A stretch of DNA of 64,000 nt, taken from NCBI GenBank assembly GCA_904830895.1, contig LR882958.1:1606001-1670000 (forward strand), written 5' to 3'. Within the stretch, counting starts at the first letter, position 1. Every line of letters begins with the position of its first letter. Under the pieces are notes generated by a model. It did not search any database. It was not told the DNA's origin and was given only the letters and a program-made list of their open reading frames with translations. Of the stretch, positions 45,525 to 54,787 are shown one piece after another. The position numbers were made by a program, and so were the translations under genes. The DNA is from Planktothrix rubescens CCAP 1459/22 (lineage in GTDB: Bacteria > Cyanobacteriota > Cyanobacteriia > Cyanobacteriales > Microcoleaceae).

Positions 45525-46730
45525 ATGCACTTACTACGAGTTCAAGTTCCTAATTTTAGGGCTTTAAATCAAGTAGATATTACCTTTGAAAAAGATTTCT
45601 TTCCTCAAATTTTTCCGCTAGGAAGTCAGAATGGAGGGGGGAAAAGTACACTCTTACAGTTGATTTTTACCCTTCTCCACTGTTCTGCTTCTGACGAGAG
45701 AACGATTTTTTTACAAAATTTACTTCATAGATTCAATCCTAATCAGTCATCAGAGAAAACTATTTTAGCTATCTTCGATATTTGGGACGGTTCTAAGATC
45801 CACACTATCGAGTTTTTTTCTCATCAAACCATTGATGCAATAAATGCCAAAATAAATTCCAAGGATTACAACAAAAAACTGCCGATTTCTATTTCTTCTA
45901 AAAATAATCGTTTTTTACGACTACCTATTGAATCAATAAGCAGGCTGCTAGATGACTGGGAACGAGAAAATTTATTGTTTATTTGTACTTATTCTTCAAC
46001 TAAAGATCAATTAGTTAAAGACAAATCATTACTTTGTAAAATAGGGAATTTGTCTTCTAATGAAGCTAGATTTTTTTTGGATAAGTTGTCAAGAAAAGTA
46101 TTTCTTGCTTCTCATATAACACAAGATTTTCTATTTATGAATGGAGAATATAGAAAGTTATTTTCTGAAAAAAAAGATGATTATGAAAAAAAAGACTGTT
46201 CTAACATAAATTCCTTAAAAACAAAAATCCCAGGTTTTTTTACTTATGATTTTCTCGCAGTAGATCTGGTAAATCAATTATTTATAGATGCTAGAAACAA
46301 AGATGGAAATGCAATAAAAGATAGAGAAGACAGTAATTACTATGAAACTTTATTGAAGCAGGATATAAATTCAATTTTGATTAATAAAAAAATCTATTTT
46401 TCTCCAGATTTAAACCAAATAACCTTTAAATTAGATAAACAGGGTCAAGAAGTAGACCTATATCCCGAAGATCTTAGTCGTGGCGAATTAAAAAGACTCA
46501 GTATTTATGTTTGGCTAAAACATAATGAAATAAAAGATGCTATTGTTTTAATGGATGAAATTGAAATTACATTACATCCAGACTGGCAATATATAATTAT
46601 TTCAGATTTAGAAAAATGGGAACCCAGCAACCAATATATTTTAGCAACCCACTCTTACGACTTATGTGAGGCATTAACCCCTGCTCACGTTAAAGCAATT
46701 AAGCTGAAATTAATTAAAAATAAAAATTAG
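45525..46730 (+). CDS. ABC-type AAA ATPase of a two-gene module
   Basis: 401 residues. Walker A GSQNGGGKST (33-42), signature-like DLSRGELKRL (about 316), Walker B AIVLMDEIEITLHPDW (about 338-353) and H-loop ILATHSYD (about 371) are complete. Between about 60 and 300 lies a variable helical insert without zinc hook or obvious nuclease. This matches short SMC/OLD-like ATPases used as sensors in anti-phage systems such as PARIS (AriA), AbiL and Gabija, but the identity with any is not shown. Composition is AT-rich compared with the flanking ndhH and rsmH. The gene ends 11 bp before the TOPRIM-like partner. Confidence 0.8.
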   Translation: MHLLRVQVPNFRALNQVDITFEKDFFPQIFPLGSQNGGGKSTLLQLIFTLLHCSASDERTIFLQNLLHRFNPNQSSEKTILAIFDIWDGSKIHTIEFFSHQTIDAINAKINSKDYNKKLPISISSKNNRFLRLPIESISRLLDDWERENLLFICTYSSTKDQLVKDKSLLCKIGNLSSNEARFFLDKLSRKVFLASHITQDFLFMNGEYRKLFSEKKDDYEKKDCSNINSLKTKIPGFFTYDFLAVDLVNQLFIDARNKDGNAIKDREDSNYYETLLKQDINSILINKKIYFSPDLNQITFKLDKQGQEVDLYPEDLSRGELKRLSIYVWLKHNEIKDAIVLMDEIEITLHPDWQYIIISDLEKWEPSNQYILATHSYDLCEALTPAHVKAIKLKLIKNKN

Positions 46731-46741
46731 TATTGAGTAAC

Positions 46742-47689
46742 ATGAGTCTGAACCCAGAGGAATTACAAGAACATTGTAAAATTATTCTTAAATCTAACAG
46801 GATTGAAAATAAAATTTTAGTTTTGTGTGAAGGGAAGATTCCCGAACTTGGGGGGAGACGTTCACCGGAAAGCTATAAAGAAATGGAGCGGATACCTGAT
46901 GCGAACTTTTATAAAGCTTGTATCCCTCAAGGATGGAGTCAATACCGACCTCAATTTTTTAATTGTGGCGATCGCCAAGATGTGATTAATACTTATTTTA
47001 GTTTATTAGATTTACATGAACAAAATCCGATTAACTCCTATTTAGACCCTACAAAACTATTTTCTATTGTTGATTTAGACCTTCAATCTAAAGAGATTGG
47101 TCATAATTATCAATTTCCAGATACTGAAACCATCTTTTATGACCTTTATCAAGGATTAAAAGTTAATCAGCAAACTGCACCAAAGCATCGAATTTGGGTA
47201 ACAGGCTTAATTCATAAAGAATCCTATTTTATTATACCTGAATTGCAAGAAACGTTTGATAGTTGTGTGATGCTTCCTGTTCCCCTTTATAAAGGAAACA
47301 ATCTTTTACTAACAGATATCTATAAAGATATGGCTGAATTAATTAATCAAGATCCTGATTTAAAAAATCATCTGATAACCGCCTGTCAAAGAATCAACTA
47401 TTGTCCAGGTTTAAACTGTACTGATACCACCGAATTAAAAACTTCATGGATTCAAAAATTTAACTCTACTGAAGATCTAACTTGCAAAAATGAATTAATT
47501 TATGCGTTGTTAACCCTAATAAAAGCTAAAAACTTTTGGCGTAAAATTGAACCCCCTCCTGATTGGAGTCGTTCACCAGAAGTTTACAGAGATCAATTAC
47601 TATTAGAGATAGGAAAATTTTATTCAGAACATAGTGATGCTGAATATCATCTGAGTGTTTTCTTTAAAATTTTATATCAGTTTGTATAA
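46742..47689 (+). CDS. TOPRIM-like partner (DUF4435-type) of the ATPase
   Basis: 315 residues from the ATG at 46742; a TTG at 46733 is possible. It has a TOPRIM-like pattern: LVLCEGK with E30, then SIVDLDLQ with D111 and D113, and a following [10 protein letters not shown] with E160. This resembles AriB/OLD-type TOPRIM effector proteins, but the first motif ([11 protein letters not shown]) is unusual and the C-terminal half (about 200-315) matches nothing I recognise. It directly follows the ATPase, so the two are probably one operon. A nuclease role is inference. Confidence 0.7.
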   Translation: MSLNPEELQEHCKIILKSNRIENKILVLCEGKIPELGGRRSPESYKEMERIPDANFYKACIPQGWSQYRPQFFNCGDRQDVINTYFSLLDLHEQNPINSYLDPTKLFSIVDLDLQSKEIGHNYQFPDTETIFYDLYQGLKVNQQTAPKHRIWVTGLIHKESYFIIPELQETFDSCVMLPVPLYKGNNLLLTDIYKDMAELINQDPDLKNHLITACQRINYCPGLNCTDTTELKTSWIQKFNSTEDLTCKNELIYALLTLIKAKNFWRKIEPPPDWSRSPEVYRDQLLLEIGKFYSEHSDAEYHLSVFFKILYQFV

Positions 47690-47730
47690 AACGCTATATT
47701 GATAATAACCATTCTATAGGAATAATTACA

Positions 47731-48666
47731 TTGTCTGAAATCGAAACAGTGGAAGAAAATACTCAAACCCCCCCTTCGACAGAGCTCAGGACAGGCTTTG
47801 TCCATATTCCTGTGTTGAGTCGGGAATTAATTGCGGGGTTAGAAATTTGTGCGGGGGGGGAATATCTGGATGCAACCGTTGGCGGTGGCGGACATAGTTT
47901 GTTATTGTTGCAGGCGGGGGAGAATATCCAGTTAACAGTAATTGATCAGGATCAAGAAGCGATCGCCGCCGCCCGGGTTAAATTTGAACAAGCAGATCCT
48001 TCTTTCTTGGAAAGAGTGCAGTTTTGGCAAGGGAACTTTACTCAATATAACCCCAAATCCAAACAATTTGATGGAATTATAGCGGATTTAGGGGTGAGTT
48101 CCTATCAGTTTGATCAACCAGAAAGAGGGTTTAGTTTTCGCCATACCGCCCCTTTAGATATGCGAATGAATCAACAACAATCTTTAACGGCGGCGGAGAT
48201 TATTAACCATTGGGATGAGAAGCAATTAGCTGATATTTTTCATCATTATGGGGAAGAAAGATTATCGAGACGAATTGCTAAACGAATTGTAGAAAAACGG
48301 CCATTTCAAACTACAACTGATTTAGCTTATGCGATTGGTGGTTGTGTTCCGGCGAGTTATCGTCACGGACGGATTCATCCGGCTACCCGTGTATTTCAAG
48401 CATTAAGAATTGCGGTGAATCAAGAGTTAACTTGTTTAGAAAAATTTATAGACCAAGCACAATATTGGTTAAAACCTGGGGGTAGAATTGGGGTGATTAG
48501 TTTTCATAGTTTAGAAGATAGAATTGTTAAACATCGGTTTAAAGAGTCTCCTATTTTACAGGTATTAACTAAAAAACCGATTCAACCCCAACCCGATGAA
48601 CTGAATAATAATCACCGTTCTCGTTCAGCTAAATTAAGATTAGCAGAACGAAAGATAATAGAATAG
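47731..48666 (+). CDS. rsmH: 16S rRNA (cytosine1402-N4)-methyltransferase
   Basis: 311 residues. [28 protein letters not shown] (SAM site), [32 protein letters not shown] and the C-terminal [21 protein letters not shown] are characteristic RsmH motifs. It methylates N4 of C1402 in the decoding centre. The start is TTG at 47731; no ATG is available. An unusual segment ([11 protein letters not shown], about 11-21) is coded by a dispersed DNA repeat (CCCTTCGACAGAGCTCAGGA). Confidence 0.95.
   Translation: MSEIETVEENTQTPPSTELRTGFVHIPVLSRELIAGLEICAGGEYLDATVGGGGHSLLLLQAGENIQLTVIDQDQEAIAAARVKFEQADPSFLERVQFWQGNFTQYNPKSKQFDGIIADLGVSSYQFDQPERGFSFRHTAPLDMRMNQQQSLTAAEIINHWDEKQLADIFHHYGEERLSRRIAKRIVEKRPFQTTTDLAYAIGGCVPASYRHGRIHPATRVFQALRIAVNQELTCLEKFIDQAQYWLKPGGRIGVISFHSLEDRIVKHRFKESPILQVLTKKPIQPQPDELNNNHRSRSAKLRLAERKIIE
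47768..47803. repeat. CCCTTCGACAGAGCTCAGGACA repeat in coding sequence
   Basis: The sequence CCTTCGACAGAGCTCAGGA looks like a dispersed repeat of cyanobacterial genomes, here inside the 5' end of rsmH. It adds about 11 residues without breaking the frame. Confidence 0.55.
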
Positions 48667-48808
48667 TCAAGATTATAAACCCTAAAAAAACCTAGATTCT
48701 ATTGTTGGGGCGAGAAGACCTCGCTTCTACTCTTTTGTGATTTGAGGTAATTTATACAACTCGCTATAGTTGCTATAATACCAAAATTGAGTTAATAGTC
48801 TATTTCCG

Positions 48809-49630
48809 ATGCTTATGAACATTCTGAAAAAATATTCTGTATTTATTCTGCTGGTCATGGCGATTTTGATCGCTCCTATTTGGACAATGATCACCTCCGC
48901 ACAAACCCCTAATACTTTAAAAACTCAAGTCATACAATATCGTCAAGGAGATGCGGTTTTAGAAGGCTATTTAGCTTATGATTCCTCACAAACAGGCAAA
49001 CGTCCGGGGGTGTTAGTTGTACATGAATGGAAAGGTTTAGATGAATATGCTAAAAGTCGTACAGAACAACTAGCACGTCTGGGTTATGTCGCTTTTGCTG
49101 CGGATATTTATGGCAAAGGAATTAGACCCCAAACCGCAGAGGAAGCTAAAACTCAAGCGACCCTTTATCGCAGTAACCGGGCACTATTAAGGGAACGGGT
49201 TAATGCTGCTTTAACAGAACTTCGTAAACAACCTCAAACTGATTCTGAAAAGTTAGCCGCTATTGGATATTGTTTCGGAGGAACAACGGTTTTAGAATTG
49301 GCAAGAAGTGGTGCAGATATTGATGGGGTGGTGAGTTTTCATGGTGGTTTAGATAGTCCTAATCCCCAGGATGGTAAACGAATTAAAAGCAAAGTTTTAG
49401 TCTTACATGGGGCGGATGATCCGTTAGTTTCTCAAGAGGATATTAAGGCATTTGAGCAGGAATTGCGGGAGGGAAATGTAGATTGGCAAATGGTAAATTA
49501 TGGTGGAACGGTGCATAGTTTTACTAATCCAAAATCGGGGAATGATCCCTCTAAAGGAGTAGCTTATAATCCCGATTCTGATCGTCGTTCTTTTGAAGCA
49601 ATGAAGGTGTTTTTTCAGGAAATTTTTTAG
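48809..49630 (+). CDS. Dienelactone hydrolase-family secreted protein
   Basis: 273 residues; an ATG at 48815 is an alternative. A signal peptide (YSVFILLVMAILIAPIW, cut near SAQ) precedes an alpha/beta-hydrolase domain. The catalytic triad reads C in AIGYCFGGTTVLE, D in HGADDPLV and H in GTVHSFTNP; VVHEWKGLDEYAKSR and FAADIYGKG are family signatures. It probably hydrolyses small esters in the periplasm; the substrate is unknown. It does not form a pathway with its neighbours. Confidence 0.88.
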   Translation: MLMNILKKYSVFILLVMAILIAPIWTMITSAQTPNTLKTQVIQYRQGDAVLEGYLAYDSSQTGKRPGVLVVHEWKGLDEYAKSRTEQLARLGYVAFAADIYGKGIRPQTAEEAKTQATLYRSNRALLRERVNAALTELRKQPQTDSEKLAAIGYCFGGTTVLELARSGADIDGVVSFHGGLDSPNPQDGKRIKSKVLVLHGADDPLVSQEDIKAFEQELREGNVDWQMVNYGGTVHSFTNPKSGNDPSKGVAYNPDSDRRSFEAMKVFFQEIF

Positions 49631-49691
49631 GGAATGAAGGTAAGATCGCTTTTTTTAAAAGGCGATCGCATCAATTTTCTATGGGATTATA

Positions 49692-50360
49692 TTAAATTAA
49701 ACCCGCAATAATATTAATACTCATCGCCACAATTACGGTATTAAAGAAAAAGGAAAGAATGCCATGAAATAGCGATAAACGCCTTAATGACCGGGAAGTT
49801 ATTTGTACATCTGAAACTTGACTGGTCATGCCAATTACAAAAGCAAAATATAAAAAATCCCAGTAGTCAGGCTCTATATCTTCGGGAAAATCTAGTCCTG
49901 CTGCTGGAGAATTACTGAGAGTTTTATGGTCTTGATAATATTCATGGGCATAGTGAATCGCAAAAATTGTATGAACCAGTAACCATGATCCAATAATTGT
50001 GATCACCGCTAAAATTATATGGGTAATAATTATATTAATATTCTGATCTTTTGTTTCTCTTAATATAAAAGTTATCGCTAATATACTAGCACAGGCAGAA
50101 GCCGTAATTAAGCTCAAAATTACTAATCGTCCTTCATCCTGGCTTTGAGCATTGCGGCGCATTGTTTTGGGGATTGCTTGCACCATTAATACCCAAGTTG
50201 AGATTAAAAAACAGATCATTCCCGCATTCCATAATGATAGAATCCGAGTGGATAAACTAAACCAAGATGGCAGAAAAAATGATACTATTAAAGAAAATAA
50301 AGCCGATAAAATCAGGCGATAGCGAACTTTCCATTGGTGAGAAATCTGAGGTTTGAGCAT
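49692..50360 (-). CDS. DUF1345 membrane protein
   Basis: 222 residues from the ATG at 50360; a TTG at 50375 would add five residues. Several hydrophobic helices (LILSALFSLIVSFFL, AGMICFLISTWVLMV, LITASACASILAITF, ITHIILAVITIIGSWLL, and FFFNTVIVAMSINIIAG) and the motif FAIHYAHEYY...DYWDFLYFAFVIGMTSQVSDV, typical of DUF1345. Function unknown. It sits in the gap between the dienelactone hydrolase and pyrD genes, both ends clear of other genes. Confidence 0.85.
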   Translation of the reverse strand: MLKPQISHQWKVRYRLILSALFSLIVSFFLPSWFSLSTRILSLWNAGMICFLISTWVLMVQAIPKTMRRNAQSQDEGRLVILSLITASACASILAITFILRETKDQNINIIITHIILAVITIIGSWLLVHTIFAIHYAHEYYQDHKTLSNSPAAGLDFPEDIEPDYWDFLYFAFVIGMTSQVSDVQITSRSLRRLSLFHGILSFFFNTVIVAMSINIIAGLI

Positions 50361-50512
50361 AAATTTATATCCCAAATTTCATTCATTAAAGTTAAAAGGT
50401 TTTGTGATTCCAAATAAACCGAAACTGATGCACTAAATCTTTAAGTTTTTCGGCAATATTAGCGGCTTGAGCGAGGGTATAGGAAATAAAGAATAGGCAA
50501 TCTTGCCTTTAG

Positions 50513-51640
50513 TTAAGGTTTGAAACCAACGGCCTCAGAAATTGAATTTAACCCATATTGATCTAATTTTTTTAACAGTCCTGCTAATATGCTTTTTACC
50601 ATTCCTGGCCCTTCATAAATCCAACCCGTATAGACTTGAATTAAACAAGCTCCTGCTGTAATTTTTTCCCAAGCATCATCGGCGGTAAAAATTCCCCCAA
50701 CCCCAATAATAGGTAACTGTCCTTGGGTATTTTGATGAATCCAACGAATTACTTCTGTTGATCTTTCTTTTAGGGGTGCACCACTAATTCCTCCCGCTTC
50801 TTGGGTAATATAACTTCCGGTTTGGGGTAGCCATTGGGTTTTTAATCCGTCGCGTTTTATGGTAGTATTAGTAGCAATAATTCCGGCTAATTTATGGGTT
50901 TGGGATAAATTAACAACATCGGCGATCGCATCCCATTCTAAATCCGGTGCTATTTTAATTAAAATTGGTTTATTATCTGTATTTTCAGTATTTAAAACCG
51001 CTATAATTTTACTTAATTGTTCCGCATCTTGGAGCGATCGCAATCCGGGGGTATTAGGAGAAGAAACATTAACCACAAAATAATCCCCATAGTCTTTTAA
51101 CAGTTTAAAACTCCCTAAATAATCTTCGGCGGCTTCTTCTAAAGGAGTAATTTTAGATTTTCCTAAATTAATTCCGACTGGAATCATAAATTTTTGTTGA
51201 TGTTTTTCCTCTAACCGTTGCGCCAATATTTCCGCCCCTTGATTATTAAATCCCATGCGATTTAAAATGGCTTCATCCTCAACTAATCTAAATAATCTAG
51301 GTTGGGGATTTCCTGGTTGCGGATGGAGGGTAACTGTCCCTAATTCCGTAAATCCAAAACCCAAACTTTGCCAAATTCCAGCAGCAACTCCATCCTTATC
51401 AAACCCGGCGGCTAAACCCACGGGATTAGCAAAATTTAAACCCCACAATTGTTGCTGTAAACGGATATCCTGTAAACAGAATGATGGTTTAAGTTGAGAT
51501 TCTAGCCAATTTAGGGGTGAATTAGACTGATTTTGGTCAATCCAACTCAAGACTTCTAAAGCGCGATGATGGGCCCATTCTGGATCAATTTTGAGTCCAT
51601 AAAATAAAAGGGGTTTAACGGCGCTGCGGTAAATATCCAA
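50513..51640 (-). CDS. pyrD: Quinone-dependent dihydroorotate dehydrogenase
   Basis: 375 residues, class 2. An N-terminal helical membrane-binding extension ([25 protein letters not shown]) is followed by the FMN barrel: [43 protein letters not shown], the Ser-base motif [19 protein letters not shown], and [15 protein letters not shown]. It oxidises dihydroorotate to orotate with quinone as acceptor, the fourth step of pyrimidine synthesis. The lone gene is not linked to the dihydroorotase-like gene at 14640. Confidence 0.96.
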   Translation of the reverse strand: MDIYRSAVKPLLFYGLKIDPEWAHHRALEVLSWIDQNQSNSPLNWLESQLKPSFCLQDIRLQQQLWGLNFANPVGLAAGFDKDGVAAGIWQSLGFGFTELGTVTLHPQPGNPQPRLFRLVEDEAILNRMGFNNQGAEILAQRLEEKHQQKFMIPVGINLGKSKITPLEEAAEDYLGSFKLLKDYGDYFVVNVSSPNTPGLRSLQDAEQLSKIIAVLNTENTDNKPILIKIAPDLEWDAIADVVNLSQTHKLAGIIATNTTIKRDGLKTQWLPQTGSYITQEAGGISGAPLKERSTEVIRWIHQNTQGQLPIIGVGGIFTADDAWEKITAGACLIQVYTGWIYEGPGMVKSILAGLLKKLDQYGLNSISEAVGFKP

Positions 51641-51855
51641 AATAGTCTCCTATGCTTAGGTCTTAATTCCCAGTTTTAAATTTAGTCTATTTTTTGAGCA
51701 AAATGGTGAAATATTAAGGGTAAGATAGAAGCATCAGCCAGATCAACGGGTAGAGTATTTTTCTTCCCCTATACCAGAAAACTGCACAGGTTTAGGATCT
51801 TAATTAAAATTTTAGTTTTTAATGTTAATTAAAATATACAATTCGGGAGTTTATT

Positions 51856-54681
51856 ATGGGTCAATTTGAAGAATCGACCGCATTAGAGCAACCCATCATG
51901 ACATTGGGGCGTGTTCTCCAGACCCTACAAGATGAAGACAATGTTGATGTTTTAATCGAAACGATTTTAAACTATTTAAAAACCGAGTTTAATTATAGTT
52001 TAATTTGGATTAGTTTATATGATCGTTTAGATCATCGTTTAATTGGCAAAGGAGGAGTTACCCCAACGGAAGATAATTGGTTAATCAAACAAAGATTTGT
52101 CTTATCTCCTGGAGATTTACTCGAACAGTTAGTAATTCAAATGCGACCTTTAGTTGTCCCCGATCTGCGGTCAGAAACTCGCGCTGGAGGATGGCAAAAA
52201 GCTGCCCAAGCCTTTAATATTCAGGGGTCAATTTTATTCCCCATGCGCTATAAAGATCGCTGTTTTGGTGTGGTTTTATTAGGATCAACCGAGTGGGGAA
52301 TTTCTCCGAGTTCAACGGAAAAAGAACTAATTTCGATGGTTTTAGGAACCTTAGCGACTTCTTTATTTCAAATTGAAACCACTTGGATGTATCAACAAAC
52401 CAAAAGACCTGACCAACCTTTTTTGAAACTTTTAACTCAATTTAGAACCCTGAATACTTTAGATCGATGTTTGGAAGTAGCGGTAGAAACAACCCATGAA
52501 TTTATTGAACCGACTCGGACAAATGTGTATTGGTATTATCGAGAAGGCCGTTATTTTTGGCGGCGGGCGAGTAATCAACAAAAACTTCCGAGTGTCAGTT
52601 TAATGAAACAATCGGCTTCGGGGGTAACAGTACAGGATTTAGGGGAATTTTATCAAGCGTTAACTTCCGATCATTTAGTGTCTATTGGAGAGTCTTATAG
52701 TTCCTTAAGAGCGGATACAACGGAACGATTAATGGAGAAAATTCGCGCCCGTTCCCTATTAGCAGTTCCGATTCTTTTTAATCAAGAAATGTTAGGATTT
52801 ATTGCCGTTGAAGGTCAAAATCCGAGGATTTGGCAGGAAAATGAAAAACAATTTTTGCGGGGTGTGGGACAATTAATTTCCCTAACTGCTCCCTTAGCGG
52901 AAATGGAAGTTAAAATTCGACAAGCGGAATTAGATCAATCCTTAACTGCTAAAGTTACCCGTACTATTGTTAATGATCAAGATTGGCAACTTTCTTTAAA
53001 GACTACCGCTAATCTATTGTGTCAGCGATTAAATGCGGGACGATTTTTATTAATTAAACGTCATCTTAAAACAGCAAAATTTGAGATTATTTATCAATAT
53101 TATCCTTTAAATAGAAACGCAATTTTTTCGCCTTTAGATTCTCTGAGTTCCCAAGATTGGCAATCTTTAAAAAATCAGAACGAAATTTTGCTAATTGAAA
53201 ATTATGATGAAGATGAAAAATTAAAACCTTGGCGCAATCAACTCAAGGATGCCGGAGTGCGATCGCTCATTCTTTGCCCGATTAACTCTTGTTTGACTTC
53301 GGAAAAAAATCAACAAGACAATACACCTCAAGAGTGGTTATTAATCGGTCATGATGCTCCCAGAACTTGGGATCGAACCGAACAAAAATTAGTTAAAATT
53401 GTGGGTCAACAATTAAGTGTGATTCTCCGTCAATGGAAGTTAAATCAACGAATTAAATCTCAAGAAGAATTTAATCAAGCCTTAGAGCAGGGCTGGTCAA
53501 TCTTAGAAAAAACTGAGCAATTACAAGACCTAGAACAACAATTTACAGAAAAAATAGCCCAATTATCAAAAAGTCCTTTAGTTCTATTATTAACCTGGCT
53601 AGAAGGAGCCAAAAAAGCAAAAGTTGCCCATTGTATTGCTCGTCAATCTAAATTTTATATTGACTCAGAGCGGTTAATTTCTATCGCTAAAGATCCTTTA
53701 ATTCAACACGCTTTATCAACAAAAACAATGTTTTTGTGGCCGGTACAGGAGCTATCTGCTTATACTCGCCAATGGTTTACAAGCACCGTCGATAAAATTT
53801 TAGTCACTACCCTGCATACCGCTTCTGAACACGATCCTACGGGTATTTTGATTGTTGCTGATCCTGAGCAAATTCAAACAGAATCTGGCATATCTTTAAC
53901 TCTGCTTAATTCCTTGATCATGCAGTTTTCTTGGTCACGGCGCTATCTCAGAATTCAAGAGGTATTAACAACTCAACACGAAGAATTACAATGGATGAAT
54001 TGGTATAAACAACGGCGCTTAGAAGAATTGTATCGAACCGTGGGCGGAGGACTGAAACAATTAAACGAATTAAATCAATCTCCATTTCAATCAACCGATC
54101 CACAAAAAAACCAACTTTCCCATTTACGCTATCAACAATTACTCCGTCAAATGGGAAGCGCTTTAGCTTCTACCAGTTCTTTAATTAAACAGGAACAATG
54201 GCGACTTCATCATCAAAATGATATTATTCCAATTACTAATTTATTGCGAAGGGTGGGGGAACGAATCAATGCTATTATTAGAAATAAACAAATCCAATTA
54301 GTGATTAAACAACAGGAAAATTTTAATGTTATTGGCGATCATATTAAATTAGAACTGGTTTTTTATGAAATATTATTAACCACCTGTCACCGCGCTGAAC
54401 CAGGTGGCGTCATTGAGATGATCACTCAACCTTTAAATGATCATCAATTACAACTAATGATTACAGATTATGGTATAATTAACCCGCAACTAATTCTGGA
54501 GTTAAAAATCGGTCATTCTCCCGATTTACTTGCTCCCTCTCCCCTATCTTCTCCCCCAGGTCAACAGCTTTTAATTTGTCAACAAATGTTAGAAAAAATG
54601 GCAGGAAAATTCCTAATAGAATCAGGAGAAAATCAACAAATTATAACTCGGATTATTTTAACTTTAGCTCCAGCAAGCTAG
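51856..54681 (+). CDS. GAF-repeat sensor protein with degenerate kinase end
   Basis: 941 residues. Three GAF-like domains (about 30-180, 200-355, 375-535), then a coiled-coil linker, a fourth GAF-like segment (about 575-700) and a C-terminal region shaped like HisKA-HATPase. In the latter, the expected N-box asparagine is replaced (KLELVFYEILLTTCHRA) and the G1 box reads ITDYGIINPQ instead of DxGxG. It therefore probably binds no ATP and is a sensory scaffold rather than an active kinase. No GAF cysteine of the phycocyanobilin-binding type was recognised. It is transcribed with recN close downstream (106 bp). Confidence 0.82.
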   Translation: MGQFEESTALEQPIMTLGRVLQTLQDEDNVDVLIETILNYLKTEFNYSLIWISLYDRLDHRLIGKGGVTPTEDNWLIKQRFVLSPGDLLEQLVIQMRPLVVPDLRSETRAGGWQKAAQAFNIQGSILFPMRYKDRCFGVVLLGSTEWGISPSSTEKELISMVLGTLATSLFQIETTWMYQQTKRPDQPFLKLLTQFRTLNTLDRCLEVAVETTHEFIEPTRTNVYWYYREGRYFWRRASNQQKLPSVSLMKQSASGVTVQDLGEFYQALTSDHLVSIGESYSSLRADTTERLMEKIRARSLLAVPILFNQEMLGFIAVEGQNPRIWQENEKQFLRGVGQLISLTAPLAEMEVKIRQAELDQSLTAKVTRTIVNDQDWQLSLKTTANLLCQRLNAGRFLLIKRHLKTAKFEIIYQYYPLNRNAIFSPLDSLSSQDWQSLKNQNEILLIENYDEDEKLKPWRNQLKDAGVRSLILCPINSCLTSEKNQQDNTPQEWLLIGHDAPRTWDRTEQKLVKIVGQQLSVILRQWKLNQRIKSQEEFNQALEQGWSILEKTEQLQDLEQQFTEKIAQLSKSPLVLLLTWLEGAKKAKVAHCIARQSKFYIDSERLISIAKDPLIQHALSTKTMFLWPVQELSAYTRQWFTSTVDKILVTTLHTASEHDPTGILIVADPEQIQTESGISLTLLNSLIMQFSWSRRYLRIQEVLTTQHEELQWMNWYKQRRLEELYRTVGGGLKQLNELNQSPFQSTDPQKNQLSHLRYQQLLRQMGSALASTSSLIKQEQWRLHHQNDIIPITNLLRRVGERINAIIRNKQIQLVIKQQENFNVIGDHIKLELVFYEILLTTCHRAEPGGVIEMITQPLNDHQLQLMITDYGIINPQLILELKIGHSPDLLAPSPLSSPPGQQLLICQQMLEKMAGKFLIESGENQQIITRIILTLAPAS

Positions 54682-54787
54682 ATCAATGATTTACTAATAA
54701 CTTGTACGGACGGGTGGCTCAAGATTGAAGTAATGAATATAAAAATTACTTCTAAAACTGATAACTGATCACTGATAACTGATTAAT

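Noticed and set aside
51641-51855. Possible tRNA (a stretch reading GATCAACGGGTAGAG).
   Set aside because: No acceptor or T-arm can be paired; only a chance D-arm-like word.
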